Positions 10,516-21,437 are shown, counted from the first letter of the stretch. The stretch: DNA of 64,000 bases from Euglena gracilis (GCA_039621445.1 CP154955.1:40680426-40744425); one strand, 5' to 3'. Numbers and translations: made by a program. Notes: generated from the letters alone by a model not told the origin.

Positions 10516-10669
10516 GTCATTTCCATGTCGCTGGTGGACTGGGATGGAAAGTACCGGCACTACACCGACACGGATTATGACTGGGTCAGCATTGTGTCTG
10601 ACCCCCAGCACATTGGCGTCATCTTTGAAATGACGTACCGTGTCGAGCCATCCTTCTGGATGTCCGTTG
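10516..10669 (+). CDS. Gene 2 exon 6: end of FAD-binding domain
   Basis: Spliced to exon 5 in phase 0, the exon reads VISMSLVDWDGKYRHYT, then DYDWVSIVSDPQHIGVIFE and MTYRVEPSFWMSV. This matches the family order: a strand with x-Asp-Gly, an acidic stretch, then a Gly-Val-Ile-x-x-x-Thr-x-Arg-Val-x-Pro strand closing the FAD domain. The acceptor is CTGCAG at 10,515 and the donor is gtgtgt at 10,670 (phase 1). The exon is only 154 nt and would be missed by a length-filtered ORF search. A TGA follows 3 nt after the donor, confirming that the splice is needed. Confidence 0.75.
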
Positions 10670-11256
10670 GTGTGTGACTGAGCCCCAGCGCTGAGACAAT
10701 CAGAGGTTATTGTACACAATAACCGCAGGGGGATAATGCAGATAATCTCCAATTTATCACAAAAAAAACACAGAATTCGTTTGCCCCCCAATTACACAGC
10801 CACCCCCCCCCCCAACATAAATAAATTGGGGCTTGCCGCTCAAAAAAAAATGCCACCCCCCCCATCACAAAGCCCAGCCAAAGCCAATGATCCCATTTGG
10901 TGCAAAACACAAATTTGAGAGCAAAGGCTTACTCTTCTTCTTCTTCTTCTTCTTCTTCTTCTTCTTCTTCTTCTTCTTCTTCTTCTTCATAATTAATTTC
11001 CATTGGAAAAGCATGGGGGCACCCCAACTCAAATTTTGGTACAGAATGACTATTTTTTTTGGGTGCAGCGGAGGCTGCCGAAGTTCGTTGAGGTCAGCCC
11101 CAACTTTTTTGATCCCCCAAATATGAGCACCCCCCCATGAGGGCTTCGAACTCCTGCCCAAAGCATAAGGCCGGGGGATTTGTATTTGTGTGGAAAATGC
11201 TGTTACCGAGGGTCCGGTCCCCTCCGCCCCCCCCCCTCCCCCCCCGCCCCCCGCAG
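10670..11256 (+). other. Gene 2 intron 6, with (TTC)n tract
   Basis: The intron contains a TTC trinucleotide array of about 19 units (10,930-10,988) and several poly-C runs before the CCCCGCAG acceptor. No coding content. Confidence 0.75.
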
Positions 11257-11424
11257 CCGCTGAGTGGCGCCCGGCCGCGGCGCTGGCGCAGTGCCTCGCC
11301 TCCCCCGACCACCCCCGCCGGCTGACAGCCGTGCTGCCCACCGTGCCCGGCGCCTTTACCCTGCAGCACTACTGCTGCCTCCAACCCCGCTGGCACCAGT
11401 GCCTCGCCAACGTGCTGTATGGCG
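11257..11424 (+). CDS. Gene 2 exon 7
   Basis: A GC-rich exon joined in phase 1 (Ala from G plus CC). It reads AEWRPAAALAQCLASPDHP, then RRLTAVLPTVPGAFTLQHYC and CLQPRWHQCLANVLYGG. It falls where the catalytic (ALO-type) C-terminal domain begins, but I recognise no specific motif, so membership rests on phase, strand, GC content and position. The donor at 11,425 (gtgtgt) runs straight into a GT-rich array of more than 800 bp. Confidence 0.6.
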
Positions 11425-11508
11425 GTGTGTGTGTGTGTGTGTTGTGTGTTGTGTATGTGTGTTGTGTGTTGTGTATGTGTGTGTTGTGTGTTGTGTGTGT
11501 GTGTTGTG

Positions 11509-11539
<31 letters not shown>

Positions 11540-11577
11540 TGTGTGTGTGTGTGGTGTGTGTGTGTGTTGTGTGTGTG

Positions 11578-11616
<39 letters not shown>

Positions 11617-11646
11617 GTGTGTTTGTATGTGTGTGTGTGTTGTGTG

Positions 11647-11677
<31 letters not shown>

Positions 11678-11829
11678 GTGTGTGTGTGTGTGTTGTGTGT
11701 GTGTGTGTGTTGTGTGTGTGTGTGTTGTGTGTTGTGTGTGTGTGTGTGTGTTTTGTGTGTGTTTTGTGTGTGTGTGTTGTGTGTGTGTGTTGTGTTGTGT
11801 GTGTGTGTTGTGTGTGTGTTGGGTGTGTG

Positions 11830-11866
<37 letters not shown>

Positions 11867-12325
11867 GTGTGTTGTGTGTTGTGTGTTGTGTGGTGTGTGT
11901 GTGTGTGTGTGTGTGTGTTGTGTGTGTTGTGTGTTGTGTGTTGTTGTTTGTGTGTGTGTGTGTTGTGTGTTGTGTGTTGTGTGTGTGTGTGTTGTGTGTT
12001 GTATGGTGCGTGTGTGTGTTGTATGTTGTGTGTTGTGTGTTGTGTGTTGTGTATGTGTGTGTTGTGTGTTGTGTGCTGTGTGTTGTGTGCTGCGTGTTTT
12101 ATGTTGTGTGTGTGTGTGTGTTGTGTGTTGTGTGTTGTGTGTGTGTGTGTTGTGTGTTGCGTGTTGTGTATGTGTGTGTTGTGTGTTGTGTGTTGTGTGT
12201 GTGTTGTGTGTTGTGTGTTGTGTGTTTTTTGTTTGTGTGTTTTATGTGGTGGGGGATGGTATTTGTGCCCGGTGGGGTGCGGAGTGGCTCGGTGGGTGGG
12301 TCTAGCTAAGCCCACTTCCATCCAG
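11425..12325 (+). repeat. GTGTGTTGTGT-type microsatellite filling gene 2 intron 7
   Basis: The intron is almost entirely GT dinucleotides punctuated by GTTGTGT (about 11,425-12,245). The 5' splice site is embedded in the repeat. The open frames of about 300-370 aa on both strands are pure repeat translations (Cys-Val or His-Thr). Confidence 0.9.
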
Positions 12326-12364
12326 GATGCTTCGGGGTTGCCGAGTGCGGTGCACCATTGAAGG
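12326..12364 (+). CDS. Gene 2 exon 8 (micro-exon)
   Basis: A 39-nt exon between a TCCATCCAG acceptor and a gtatgt donor encodes GCFGVAECGAPLK, with phase 1 at both ends matching exons 7 and 9. It is supported by splice consensus and by the fact that the full twelve-exon sum is divisible by three. Confidence 0.5.
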
Positions 12365-12785
12365 GTATGTACACATTATTTTTCAGTGTGATTTGCCCTT
12401 TTTAAGGACACCAAAAAGATCCACGGAGTGGCTGCAAGGTCCAACCCCCCCCCCTTTTGGGTCCTACATACACCATTGTGTGTGGGCTGAGTTTCTGCTT
12501 CTGTGTGTGCGGGGGGGGTGGGAGGTTAGACTGGCTGATATTTCTCCAAATGCAATGGAGATTACAAGCTGCCTGACCCCCATATGATTAAAGAATTTGG
12601 TTTCAAATATGACCACCGCATCGGAAGAATACCCCCTATACCCCCCCCCAAACAACCTCGGATCTACCTTTTTTGGATCAATTGCTGGCAATCCTGAGGG
12701 GTCTTATTTTAGAAGGGTCTTTCGCTGCATGTTTTTCTGAAGGTGGGTGGGATCTTGTTTTGCGGTGGTTTATTTTTTGGGACAG

Positions 12786-12853
12786 GGCTCACTTCCTGTG
12801 ATGGCCAGGGGCGGGGAATGCTTGTGTACGCCTGTGGCAGGACTACAGTCGAG
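12786..12853 (+). CDS. Gene 2 exon 9
   Basis: The exon lies between a GGGACAG acceptor and a consensus gtgagt donor. It reads GLTSCDGQGRGMLVYACGR, then TTVE, with phase 1 in and phase 0 out. The family motif is not obvious, and the exon is placed by splice-site strength and phase. Confidence 0.55.
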
Positions 12854-12908
12854 GTGAGTGGCAGCCCCCCCCCCCCCAACCCCATCACGCACTTCTGCAG
12901 TGTACAAG

Positions 12909-13039
12909 TGCTACCGGGCGGACCTCCTGCGGTGGGTCCGGCACAGCCCCTGGCTGGCGTGGCTGGTCGGCCGCCTGGCCCCGAAGCTGCCCCGCCTCAC
13001 CGCCGTCGCCTCCAACACCGCCCTCCTGCTCACCCCACA
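12909..13039 (+). CDS. Gene 2 exon 10 (hydrophobic, Trp-rich)
   Basis: The exon reads CYRADLLRWVRHSPWLAWLV, then GRLAPKLPRLTAVASNTALL, ending at donor gtgtgc in phase 2. There are two possible acceptors 8 nt apart (12,900 CAG and 12,908 AAG), and only the second keeps phase 0 with exon 9. The amphipathic, Trp-containing helix is typical of the membrane-facing part of aldonolactone oxidases, but this is inference. Confidence 0.6.
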
Positions 13040-15229
13040 GTGTGCCATCGCAACTCCTCCGTGGCACTGGGTTCAATGCCGGTGCCGGCCCAACCATCAA
13101 TGGAGCCGGCACCGGCTCAAATCTTTCCGAGGGTTGCCCGAGGGCGTTCCTTCCCTCCCAGCCTCTGTCCCAGGGCTCCTCGCCCAAAATAATAAAGTCC
13201 CCCCAACTTTATTATTTTTTTGGATTTGGACACTCGAAGTCGGGGTCCAGGGGAGGTTTATTATTTTGTGGATTATTAGGGGAGGTTTTTTTATTTATTA
13301 TTTTGTGGATTATTATTTGGGTTAATTTTCGAGGTCAAAACAAAACGGTTCAACAGGCTCTAAAGGTCGCTTTTTTGGGTATTTCTAAGCCTTTTTTTTT
13401 GGCTGCGGAGGCAGGCTGTTTTTTTTTAAGTTGGTGCCGACCCCACACCGGGGGGGGGGTGCCTGCCTGGGCAGGCACTCCAAGACACTGCCGATCTGAC
13501 CCCCCCCCCCAGGGCGGGTTAGGCACACGGGCAAAAGTGCCCCAACACAGACCTCGGCGCCGAAGCGCCGGGGAGCCAAAAATGGCTTTTTTCAAAGGAC
13601 TGTGCCTGGGCGCAGGCCGAAATCCGACCCCCCAGGGGGGGGGGGTAGTGCCTGCCTGGGCAGGCACCCCAAGGCCCTCCGGACCCCCCCCCCCCCGGGT
13701 TGGTAAAAAAAAACAGCCTGGCAGAGGGAGGGGGTTTTTTGGGGCAGCCGAATTCAGTCCTCGAGAGGGAGGTTTATTATTTGCGGGGGTATTATTTTTG
13801 GGGGTTTGGGTGTAGTTTATTGCCGCACTTAACTCATGAGTTGCAACGGCGGAACACGTTGCGCGTCAGAGAACATCCAGAGGCTCTCTGGATGTACTGG
13901 AAAGGCAGCAGATGGGGTAACGTATTTGTGTTGTTTCTTTTTAATAAGGTTTGATTTCGCAAAGTTTTCTTTTCTCTGTGTGCAGGCGCCTACGCCCGAC
14001 CAGGGCCGACCAGGGCCGACCAGGGCCGACCAGGGCCGACTTGAATGTGGTTGGCCGACCGAAGGAGAATGGGTGAAGGAATTCGGCAGCTTTCCCTCTG
14101 GACCAAGCACCTCTGATGATGCTGGGCGATGCTGGGCGATGCAGGGCGTTGCTGGGCGATGCTGGGCGATGCTGGCATTTTTTTGTATATTTTGAAGAAC
14201 TAAACCCAGTTTTGGATAATTTTCCCACAAATCTCCAGTTTTACACCCACTTTGGCCATCATGGATCAGTTTTTGCTAATTTGAAGAATATTCGTCACTG
14301 ATTTGGCAAATATTGGGCTAATTTTGGTCAATATGAGCATGTTTTATGGCATTTTGGCCATTTTGCGCCCCTTTGGTAATTTTGGGTCATTTTTCACAAT
14401 CTTTTGTGTATTTTGTTGGTGTTTTGGGGTAATTTTTGGTTATTTCAAGCTATTTTTGGTCATTTTGGTTGTTTTTGGGGAGCCAATGGATGAATACAGA
14501 TACTGGACAGATACCGGACAAGATGCAGATGCTGAGCAAGATGCAGATGCTGGACAAGATGCAGATGGTGGACAAGATGCAGATCTTGGACAAGATTCAG
14601 ATGCAGATGCTTGACACATTTGCATTTTTGTTTTGTGCTCTGATGGCTCAGCTTATGGGGCACTTCCTTTTGATCTTGGAGAGAAAATTCAGAAAATCAT
14701 TGCATCCCTTCACATTTTTTCTGTGACGGATACCCCACCTATGGCCGACTATTTGCCGACCAGGGCCGACCAGGGCCGACCAGAGCACCAAAATGGGAAG
14801 TGACCATAGGTGCCTGTCTGTGTGTTCTCGGATTTTTTGTCTTGATTTGTTTTTTGTGAGGATTTGAAATTTTTCTTTTTTTCTTCTGAGAAACATTTTT
14901 GAACTGAAAAAATTCCACATTTTTGAACTCATTTTCTGTGCCAAATTCTTTGCCAAGTTTCTGATTTTTTGGGTATAGAGGAATTTTGGAATCAGGATGC
15001 TCCCCATGATAAAAAAAATTCATCATTCATCATTTTGTGCATCTTTTTTGAACCCCAAAAACTCAGAAATAGGATTTGCATTTCTATCCATTTCTGTTTA
15101 TTTGCATTTTTTGTGTGTATTTTTTTGTGTTGTGTTTCCCAAAGGCATCCGCGCATGGGCCTGCCACCGCTGCGCACATTTGTGTCTCACATGGATCCCA
15201 AACCTGTCCGCACCCCCTTCCCACCCCAG
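13040..15229 (+). other. Gene 2 intron 10 with nested dispersed repeats and 10-bp and 18-bp tandem repeats
   Basis: Repeat R3 (13,190-13,395 and 13,740-13,815) appears interrupted by repeat R1 (13,420-13,733). Short tandem arrays follow: GACCAGGGCC units at 13,994-14,040 and again at 14,757-14,782, GATGCTGGGC units at 14,117-14,175, and GATGCTGGACAAGATGCA-like units at 14,515-14,610. The rest is AT-rich. I see no convincing exon in the 2.2 kb. Confidence 0.6.
13420..13733 (+). repeat. Dispersed repeat R1, copy 1
   Basis: About 310 bp with two GTGCCTGCCTGGGCAGGCA palindromes flanking GGCGCCGAAGCGCCGGGGAG and CCAAAAATGGC. An inverted copy lies at 17,690-17,975. Open frames read the palindrome as PAWAGTP on both strands, which is not evidence of coding. 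Confidence 0.75.
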
Positions 15230-15392
15230 GAGGACGGCAGGCTTCGGGGACGTGGAGTTCGCGGTGCCCGTCGCCCGGGCCGTGGACGTCTTTGGCGCCA
15301 TCCGCCGGGCGCTGGACCCGCAGCCGGTGGTGCTCTACAGCCTGAGCAGTGGCACCGCCACCCCGTTCCCCCACAGCCTTACCTACCGGCAG
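15230..15392 (+). CDS. Gene 2 exon 11: ALO-domain strand FGDVEFAVPVARAV
   Basis: Joined in phase 2 to exon 10, this GC-rich exon reads AGFGDVEFAVPVARAVDVF, then GAIRRALDPQPVVLYSLSS. The aromatic-x-x-Val-Glu-Phe-Ala-Val-Pro followed by an amphipathic helix is the conserved C-terminal (ALO) domain segment of the aldonolactone oxidase family. The acceptor is CACCCCAG and the donor at 15,393 is gtggct, leaving phase 0. Confidence 0.75.
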
Positions 15393-15530
15393 GTGGCTCT
15401 GTGTGAAATTCTGTCTTTTTTTTTTCGTTCTAATTTCTGGTTTTAATTTTGTTGATTTCTGATTTCTGTTTCAGCTGCCAAAAAACACTGGGTGGAAAAG
15501 AGCCAGGATTTCACACTCCTTCTGTTGCAG

Positions 15531-15614
15531 GATGTCACATACATCAACGTTCGTTTTGAATACGACCCCCAGGGAGTGCTGATCTCTTGCATGTTTGGGA
15601 TAAGTGCCAAGTAG
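15531..15614 (+). CDS. Gene 2 exon 12, candidate terminal exon
   Basis: After a TTCTGTTGCAG acceptor the frame reads DVTYINVRFEYDPQGVLISC, then MFGISAK and TAG. With this exon the twelve exons total 1,365 nt, 454 codons plus stop, a normal size for the family. The expected C-terminal His-Trp-x-Lys motif is not present in this reading, so the true 3' end may use a different donor in this exon and continue into coding-like blocks at 15,960-16,097 or 16,491-16,635. Confidence 0.5.
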   Translation, partial: DVTYINVRFEYDPQGVLISCMFGISAK

Positions 15615-15691
15615 CCAAGCCAATACATGTGTCTGTGTGTCCTGAATTGAGTGTGTGCATCCCGTTTTACATGACTGAAAATTGTACACAG

Positions 15692-15942
15692 ATAAGATGT
15701 GTGTGATAAAATGTATGCGATAAAATGTGTGTGATAAAATGTATGTGATAAAATGTGTGGGATAAAATGTGTGTGACAAAATGCGTGTGATAAAATGCGT
15801 GTGAAAAAGTGTGTGCGATAAATGTGTGTGATAAAATATGTGTGATAAAATGTGTGCGATAAAAGGTGTGTGATAAAATGTGTGTGATAAAATGTGTGTG
15901 ATAAAATGTGTGTGACAAAATGTGTGTGATAAAATATGTGCT
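15692..15942. repeat. Minisatellite, about 14-bp unit GTGTGTGATAAAAT
   Basis: About 17 imperfect tandem copies of a 14-bp unit, with drift (GATAAAATGTATGT, GATAAAATGCGTGT, GACAAAATGTGTGT). It lies immediately 3' of the candidate end of gene 2. The antisense His/Thr/Phe-rich open frames are products of the repeat. Confidence 0.9.
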
Positions 15943-15959
15943 GTCTCCCTGCCCCCACA

Positions 15960-16097
15960 ATGGACTTCACCGTGCTGGACGCGCTGATCCGGCAGCTGAA
16001 CGTCCCCCTCCACCGGGCCAAGTACCAGCCCGTCGGCTGGACCAACCCCGGCCCCGCCCGGGGGCCCCGCCTGTCCCCCAACGTCCCTGCCGCCTAG
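15960..16097 (+). CDS. Coding-like block of 45 codons (possible alternative 3' exon of gene 2)
   Basis: This GC-rich frame reads DFTVLDALIRQLNVPLHRAK, then YQPVGWTNPGP, and ends in TAG. GC content matches the confirmed exons of gene 2. It has an ATG but no AG acceptor directly upstream. An acceptor at CGGCAG (about 15,994) would include only its second half. I list it as unplaced coding sequence. Confidence 0.3.
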   Translation: MDFTVLDALIRQLNVPLHRAKYQPVGWTNPGPARGPRLSPNVPAA

Positions 16098-16490
16098 CCT
16101 CCCCCCCCCCAGGTTGCTTAGGTCCAGGCAGAGCGCTGCTATGCACTGGCTCATAGCCTTTTGGTCGCTGGTGGGTTTGTCGGCAGGGGCTGGCATATTT
16201 TTTTTGGCACATGATGAGATTTTTTTTTTGGAAAAAGGGAACAACACAGCTTGGGAATAGAAAGGATTTTGTTTATATAGGGGCCTCGAACCCTCGAACC
16301 CTCGAACAGTTCAGAAACAGATGGGATTCACCCCCTCCCCCAACGCCACTCAAATTGTTTTTTTTTGTTGTCAATTTCTGTTCTCTCAGTGCAGGGCTGA
16401 CCTTGCTTAAACACCCATAATTTTTTGTTCCGAGTTTCGAAGTTCGTTTCGGTTTTCCTTCTCGTGTTCAGTTCAATAATTTCTCCCCAG

Positions 16491-16635
16491 GCGATGTGGA
16501 TGCTGCCTGGTTGTGGTCCCAGCAGTGCCATGTGCCTTATGTACAGTTGAACCCTGTGCAAGTAATTGCGCACCCGTCATCCGTTGCTGCCGCGTTCCCT
16601 GCAAGTCAAAATCTGGGACGGACGCTTCCGACCTA
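16491..16635 (+). CDS. Coding-like block after a strong acceptor
   Basis: A pyrimidine tract and TTCTCCCCAG acceptor open a frame reading DVDAAWLWSQQCHVPYVQL, then NPVQVIAHPSS, to a TAA at 16,635. It could be the last exon of gene 2 or the first recognised part of another gene. An internal GTAATT could serve as a donor. No domain was recognised. Confidence 0.3.
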
Positions 16636-19600
16636 AGTTGTGGACGTCCGCCCTCCCAGCCCCCCCCCCCCCGCCCCAGTCACACTAACACTTCCTCCGC
16701 CTCAGCATTCATCCTTTCCGATTCCCGACCCCGACGCCTGACTGATTTGCTGTATTCAGCCTCCGTGTGTGCTTTTCATGGCGTTCCCGAGGTGTGTGCC
16801 CCAAGCACAACTCGCATTGTGCTCCATTAGTCCTTGGAGCAGAATCTCTTCAGTAATTGTCAGCCATGGCTATAGTTATGATCAAACCCTGAAGACGAAC
16901 TTTGGACCTATGAAATGATTGGGGAGCTGAAAAAAAAAAGAGCCCCAAAAACAAGGCAGCGCGGGACGGGAAAATGGCTCCACTACCTACGGGGCACCCT
17001 CCGGGACAGCACCCTTTGGGGAGGGCGAGACAAGGCCCTATCGGTGTGGGGAAAGCTGCCCGATATGCCTGCGCATTTGCCATCGCCATTGCGGCCACTT
17101 TTACCGTTTCATTTTCTCTTGGTGATAATTGGTCGCGTGCTTTTTCTGTATTTTCGAAAATGGCGTGTTCTTTGTGACTTTGCCTTGTCCGTGGATATAA
17201 AAGCAAGCCGCGAGCTTCTTTTGTACTGGCCCGATTTCGACCCCAGTGGGGTCAAGCCCGCGTTGTAACCATCAGGGGGCAGGCGGGGAAATCTGACAGA
17301 TGGCAAATGGCAGGAATTCGACCAGCCAATTGGGTCACGCCGCCTTTTTCCAGCTCGAACCCTTCTCCGTTGATAATTTTGATTTTCCAGTGCGGGTATT
17401 GGTTTTTTTTTTGGAGGTGGCGTGAAAAATAAATGGTATATCGGCTCGGCTGGCAAATTCAAATTCAGGGTCACGCCGTTCATTCTTCTCTTGTCTCAGA
17501 AACCCGTGCGGTGAAAATGATTTTTTGATTGGTCTCAGTTCTAAAAGCCTTATAATGGTTGATGTGTGTGTGGGTGTCACGGAGCTTTGAACATCAGTGG
17601 GGAATTGATGGACAACTTGCCAACAAAATTCAACTAGTAACTGGTGGAAATTCCCCTGTATCCCCCTCATCAACCCCCAGTCAGGCTTTTTTTTTACAAA
17701 CCTCGGGGGGGGGAGTCCGGAGGGCCTTGGGGTGCCTGCCCAGGCAGGCACTACTCCCCCCGGGGGGGGTGGTCGGATTTCGGCCTGTGCCCAGGCACAT
17801 TCCTTTAAAAATAGGCCATTTTGGCTCCCCGGCGCCTTCGGCGCCGAGGTCTGTGCTAGGGCAGTTTTGGCCGGGGAAGGGTCGGATCGGGAGTGCCTTG
17901 GAGTGCCTGCCCAGGCAGGCACCCCCCCCCCCCCCCGGTGTGGGGTCGGCAGCACCTTAAAAAACAGCCTGCCCCCAGTGGCAGACTTCTCGAACTGTCT
18001 ATTGTTTTCCTTGCGTGTGCATTTCCACTCTTTTTGTAGCCAACTTTAAAAATCTCCACAACATGCTGCAGAAAGAAAGCAAAAACCTGCCAACCCACCT
18101 CCAGAGTACCACCTGGTGCTGGCATTTGTCATAAAGGAAAGGGGGGGTATTTTTGTCGGTGTTTTTTTTTTTCAGTTTGGGGGTATTGGTCCAGGGTTTT
18201 TCGTGTCATTCCGACCACCAAAAAAACCCGCAAAAAACACATAATTCCCGGGAGAGTCGGGGCCAAAAACTAATAATTTACTTGTATTTCACCCTTGTTA
18301 TGCAGAAGCATCTATGGTCATCCAGAGTCCCAGACTCAGTCACGCCAAGTCACGTCCTCCCCCACCCCTGGGAGGGTGACACATAGCTTTTTTTTTTACG
18401 GTCTGCATCTCACAGACAAGAGCGGTCGGGGACGATCCCTGACGATGCTCCACCTGCCAACCTGGGGCGAAACCGCAACACAGACTGACAACACACGCAC
18501 ACCACACCGACTGACAACACACTTCCCCCACAAGCACACACCCTCGGGTAGGCAAGGAGTTTCCCCCAAGGAATTCCCCCGATTCAGAAGAAAAGAATGG
18601 GAACGGGAGAAGAGCAGCGCGTGGAGGTGTTGTGCTCAAAGTGGTGGTGTTGTAAGGTATGTCTGAGGAGGCCAAATGAAGCGTGTCAGTGTATTGCATT
18701 ACATGGCCCCCTGAACACAGGGATTTTCATGTCAGCAGGCATGTATATTTTCAGCCAATGAACTGTGCCTCATTTTCGGACAAGAATGCTGGGGGTAGAG
18801 GCACTTTTAAACTCAGCTTTTTTGGGATAAAACCTGGAATTGTTGTTTACTTTTTGTTTCAGGAGCTTAGAAATGGTTTTTCATGGGGTCAATTGCCGAC
18901 GCCCAAATTTGAGTACACAGGCTGGTCTTTGAATTATGTTTAATTTCCACAAATTTTCTCGCATTTTAAGGATTTTCAAACTGCAGTAGTGTCGCACCTT
19001 CTAAATGGTGAGTGTGGTCAGTTGCACAGGTGATTGTTGTGCGCAGATGCACATTCCGACCAAACAGACCGTTTTCGCATTTGCACAAACCAACCCATTT
19101 GTACAATTTTACAAACACATCAATTGCAACTGGCACACATGGCCATTTTCACAGTTACACAAATTGTCGGAGTGTGCGTTTGCACACACCAACCATTTGT
19201 GCATTTGACCAAACCGACAACCAATTTCCCACACAGCCAAGGTTCAGGGTATCGTCTCAGTTTTAGGCACACCTCCCCAAATCGTTCAGTCAACATTCAA
19301 AGTTAATGAGACAATCATTTATTGGAGGGTGCTGAACACACATGCTGGGTGGTGTGCATACCATATGCTGTGGTGACGCAAAGAGCAGGTGTCACTGGGC
19401 AAGTCGGATGCCTAAGCCAAAGTCGCTGCTTCCATCTTCGCGCCCTGGGGCAACCCATTACATCCTGCTTGCATTTTTGGGTTTCTGGGGGTCAGGTCTT
19501 GGGGCTTTCGTAAAACATGTCGATGTTCGCATTTGCCACCTCCAAATAAAGTTTAAGTGTGAGATGCGCCGCCTAAGTGTGAGCTGTGAGCCGGCGAAGG

Positions 19601-21011
19601 GTGCAGACTTCCAAACTTACTTTGAAGATCAACCCGCCACGGCTATGGCGAGTCACTTTTGACTGATGACCCCTCAGAAACAAGCCCTGTGCTAACGGTG
19701 CCAGCTCCATGTGGATGCACTGCAGCTGGTCCAGGATTCGGTGTGAATTCTGGTGGACATCCTGTTATGGGTAGGTCTGCTAGCAACCCACAGGTGGCAA
19801 TTTCTACCAGCTCGGCTCTTTTTCCTCTTTAGAAAACGGCCCCTCCTGGAGGAAATTTGGTATGTCCCAAGCCAATGCCCGAAACCATCTCCATGTCCAA
19901 TCCGCCTTCCGCAGAGTCCCTGTGCAACTGGTTGCCTGGAAACAACCGTGCATTTGGGCCACACATTGCTGCGGAGCATGCTCTTTACTGCGTTCCCCCC
20001 TCCTCACAGCGGTTATTCTCTGTCCCCACACGCCAACAACAGCCCTGCAGCGCTCAAATGTGAGCCGCTGGATGGGGCTACTGGTCGCGACCGCGGCTGC
20101 CATGCTACACTCCTGCCCATGATCCACGTCCCCTTGAGGCCACCGCTACCCGACTTCCAGGTGCCCCCCAACCATTTGGCTTTGGACTTCAGTCTTTTGA
20201 TGGTGTGCTGTGTAGTCTTCAATTAATCCTCGTCCTGAATCCCCAAACCCGTGCTGTTTGTCAAGAAGCTCGATGCCAGATCCTCATCCCTCTCCCTGAG
20301 CTCCAACCATAAGCAACCTGCCCCGGACAGATATGGACCTTTACCGGATGTGTACGGATGTGTACAATATTTAACAATATTCATTGCATTCATTGCAGAA
20401 CATGTTTTCATTGCATTCATTGCAGAACAATATTCATTGCAGAATATGTTGCACAATGTTGTGTCTGTAACTATGTGTACATTATCATGTGTTTATTTAA
20501 GCGTGTGCCCAATGCTTCCAAACATTCCAACTCCCCCAGACAGATGAAAATTTTCATGTGATTTTTGGGTCTCATGAATGCCAAAATGTCAGCAATCTCA
20601 TCATTTTTGTGCTGTAATTGTTAAGGAAAGGGTTCGCACCGTCAGGGGGGAGGGGCTTAGGTTGGGGGTTCCTTTTTTTTTTTGGATTTTTGCTCAGTCG
20701 GCCAAGGGTCTAACTTTTCAGGGTCCTATTTTTCCTCATTCTTATTTCTTCTTATTCTTATTTTTTGGAAGGTTGGACCAACTTTTGAAGAAACACCTTT
20801 GGTGTTTTTGGGAACCCTAAAAATGCTGTTTTTTGGAGGTCAGGTCCCCCAAGAAAAAATTAAAATTAGACTTTTACAGGATGTTTCCAGCAACCGGTCC
20901 AAGAATAAGGTCCGAACACTTTTTCCTCCGGGGCGTTATGGATAGACTGTGCGATTCCGTCCCCCCAGATTGCACCACCACCACTTTGGTGTGTGCCCCC
21001 CCCCAATCCAG
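16636..21011. other. Non-coding stretch between gene 2 and gene 3
   Basis: No splice-bounded coding block is convincing. Contents are dispersed repeat R1 in inverted orientation (17,690-17,975), an AT-rich region with repeated CATTTGCACAAACCAACC-like phrases (19,050-19,240), and short tandem phrases CATTCATTGCAGAACA (20,380-20,450). The 5' part of gene 3 may lie here unrecognised. Confidence 0.4.
17690..17975 (-). repeat. Dispersed repeat R1, copy 2 (inverted)
   Basis: The reverse complement follows copy 1 landmark by landmark: two CTGCCCAGGCAGGCAC palindromes, the GGCGCCTTCGGCGCCGAGG block and the terminal AAACAGCCTG phrase. Differences are mainly in homopolymer lengths and small indels. 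Confidence 0.75.
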
Positions 21012-21140
21012 GTGCCTGTCGGCTGGCTGGGCCACGCAGCGCCCGCCGCCCTCCGCGAGGTGGAGCGGCTGGAGGCGGAGCACCGCAGCCGCTGCCGCGC
21101 GGAGGAGCTCGTGCAGCGCCAGCGGCTGACGTCCACCCAT
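21012..21140 (+). CDS. Gene 3 exon: CRAEELVQRQRL helix
   Basis: The exon follows a CAATCCAG acceptor and reads VPVGWLGHAAPAALREVERL, then EAEHRSRCRAEELVQRQRL. The long Arg/Glu-rich helix is probably coiled-coil or structural. The donor at 21,141 (gtcgcc) keeps phase 0 with the next exon. The same helix end (R-C-R-A-E-E-x-V-Q-R-Q-R-L) recurs in the next exon, indicating exon duplication. No function is recognised. Confidence 0.55.
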
Positions 21141-21437
21141 GTCGCCGTCCACGTGCGCCCCTCTGCTCGCCTCTCTGCCCTCCGCGCCCCCTCTGCTCGC
21201 GTGGCTCTTCCACTAGCTGCTTGGCTGCCGTCCGTGCCACCCCCGGAGGACCTTTGACGCGCCAACCTGCCGGGTGCCGTTCCGGAAGGTGCCCCGGAGG
21301 TAAACGTGGCGTTTTCTTCCCCGCCATCGCGGCTTTTTGGACTTGTTTTGCACCGACAAGAGCAGCTGGGGTGAAGGGTTGGCGGCCATCCGCCTCGTGG
21401 GACACATTGGCCCCCGCCCCCCCCCTTCCCCTCTCAG

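Noticed and set aside
11190-12361. Open frames of 300-370 codons rich in Cys-Val (plus) and His-Thr (minus)
   Set aside because: They are translations of the GT/GTT microsatellite. Only the first 168 nt (11,257-11,424) have coding character.
13042-13815. 257-codon frame with repeated PAWAGTP
   Set aside because: It is read from the palindromes of dispersed repeat R1, and the same peptide appears from the inverted copy at 17.3-17.9 kb.
15667-16247. Minus-strand His/Thr/Phe-rich frames of 97-258 codons
   Set aside because: Products of the GATAAAATGTGTGT minisatellite.
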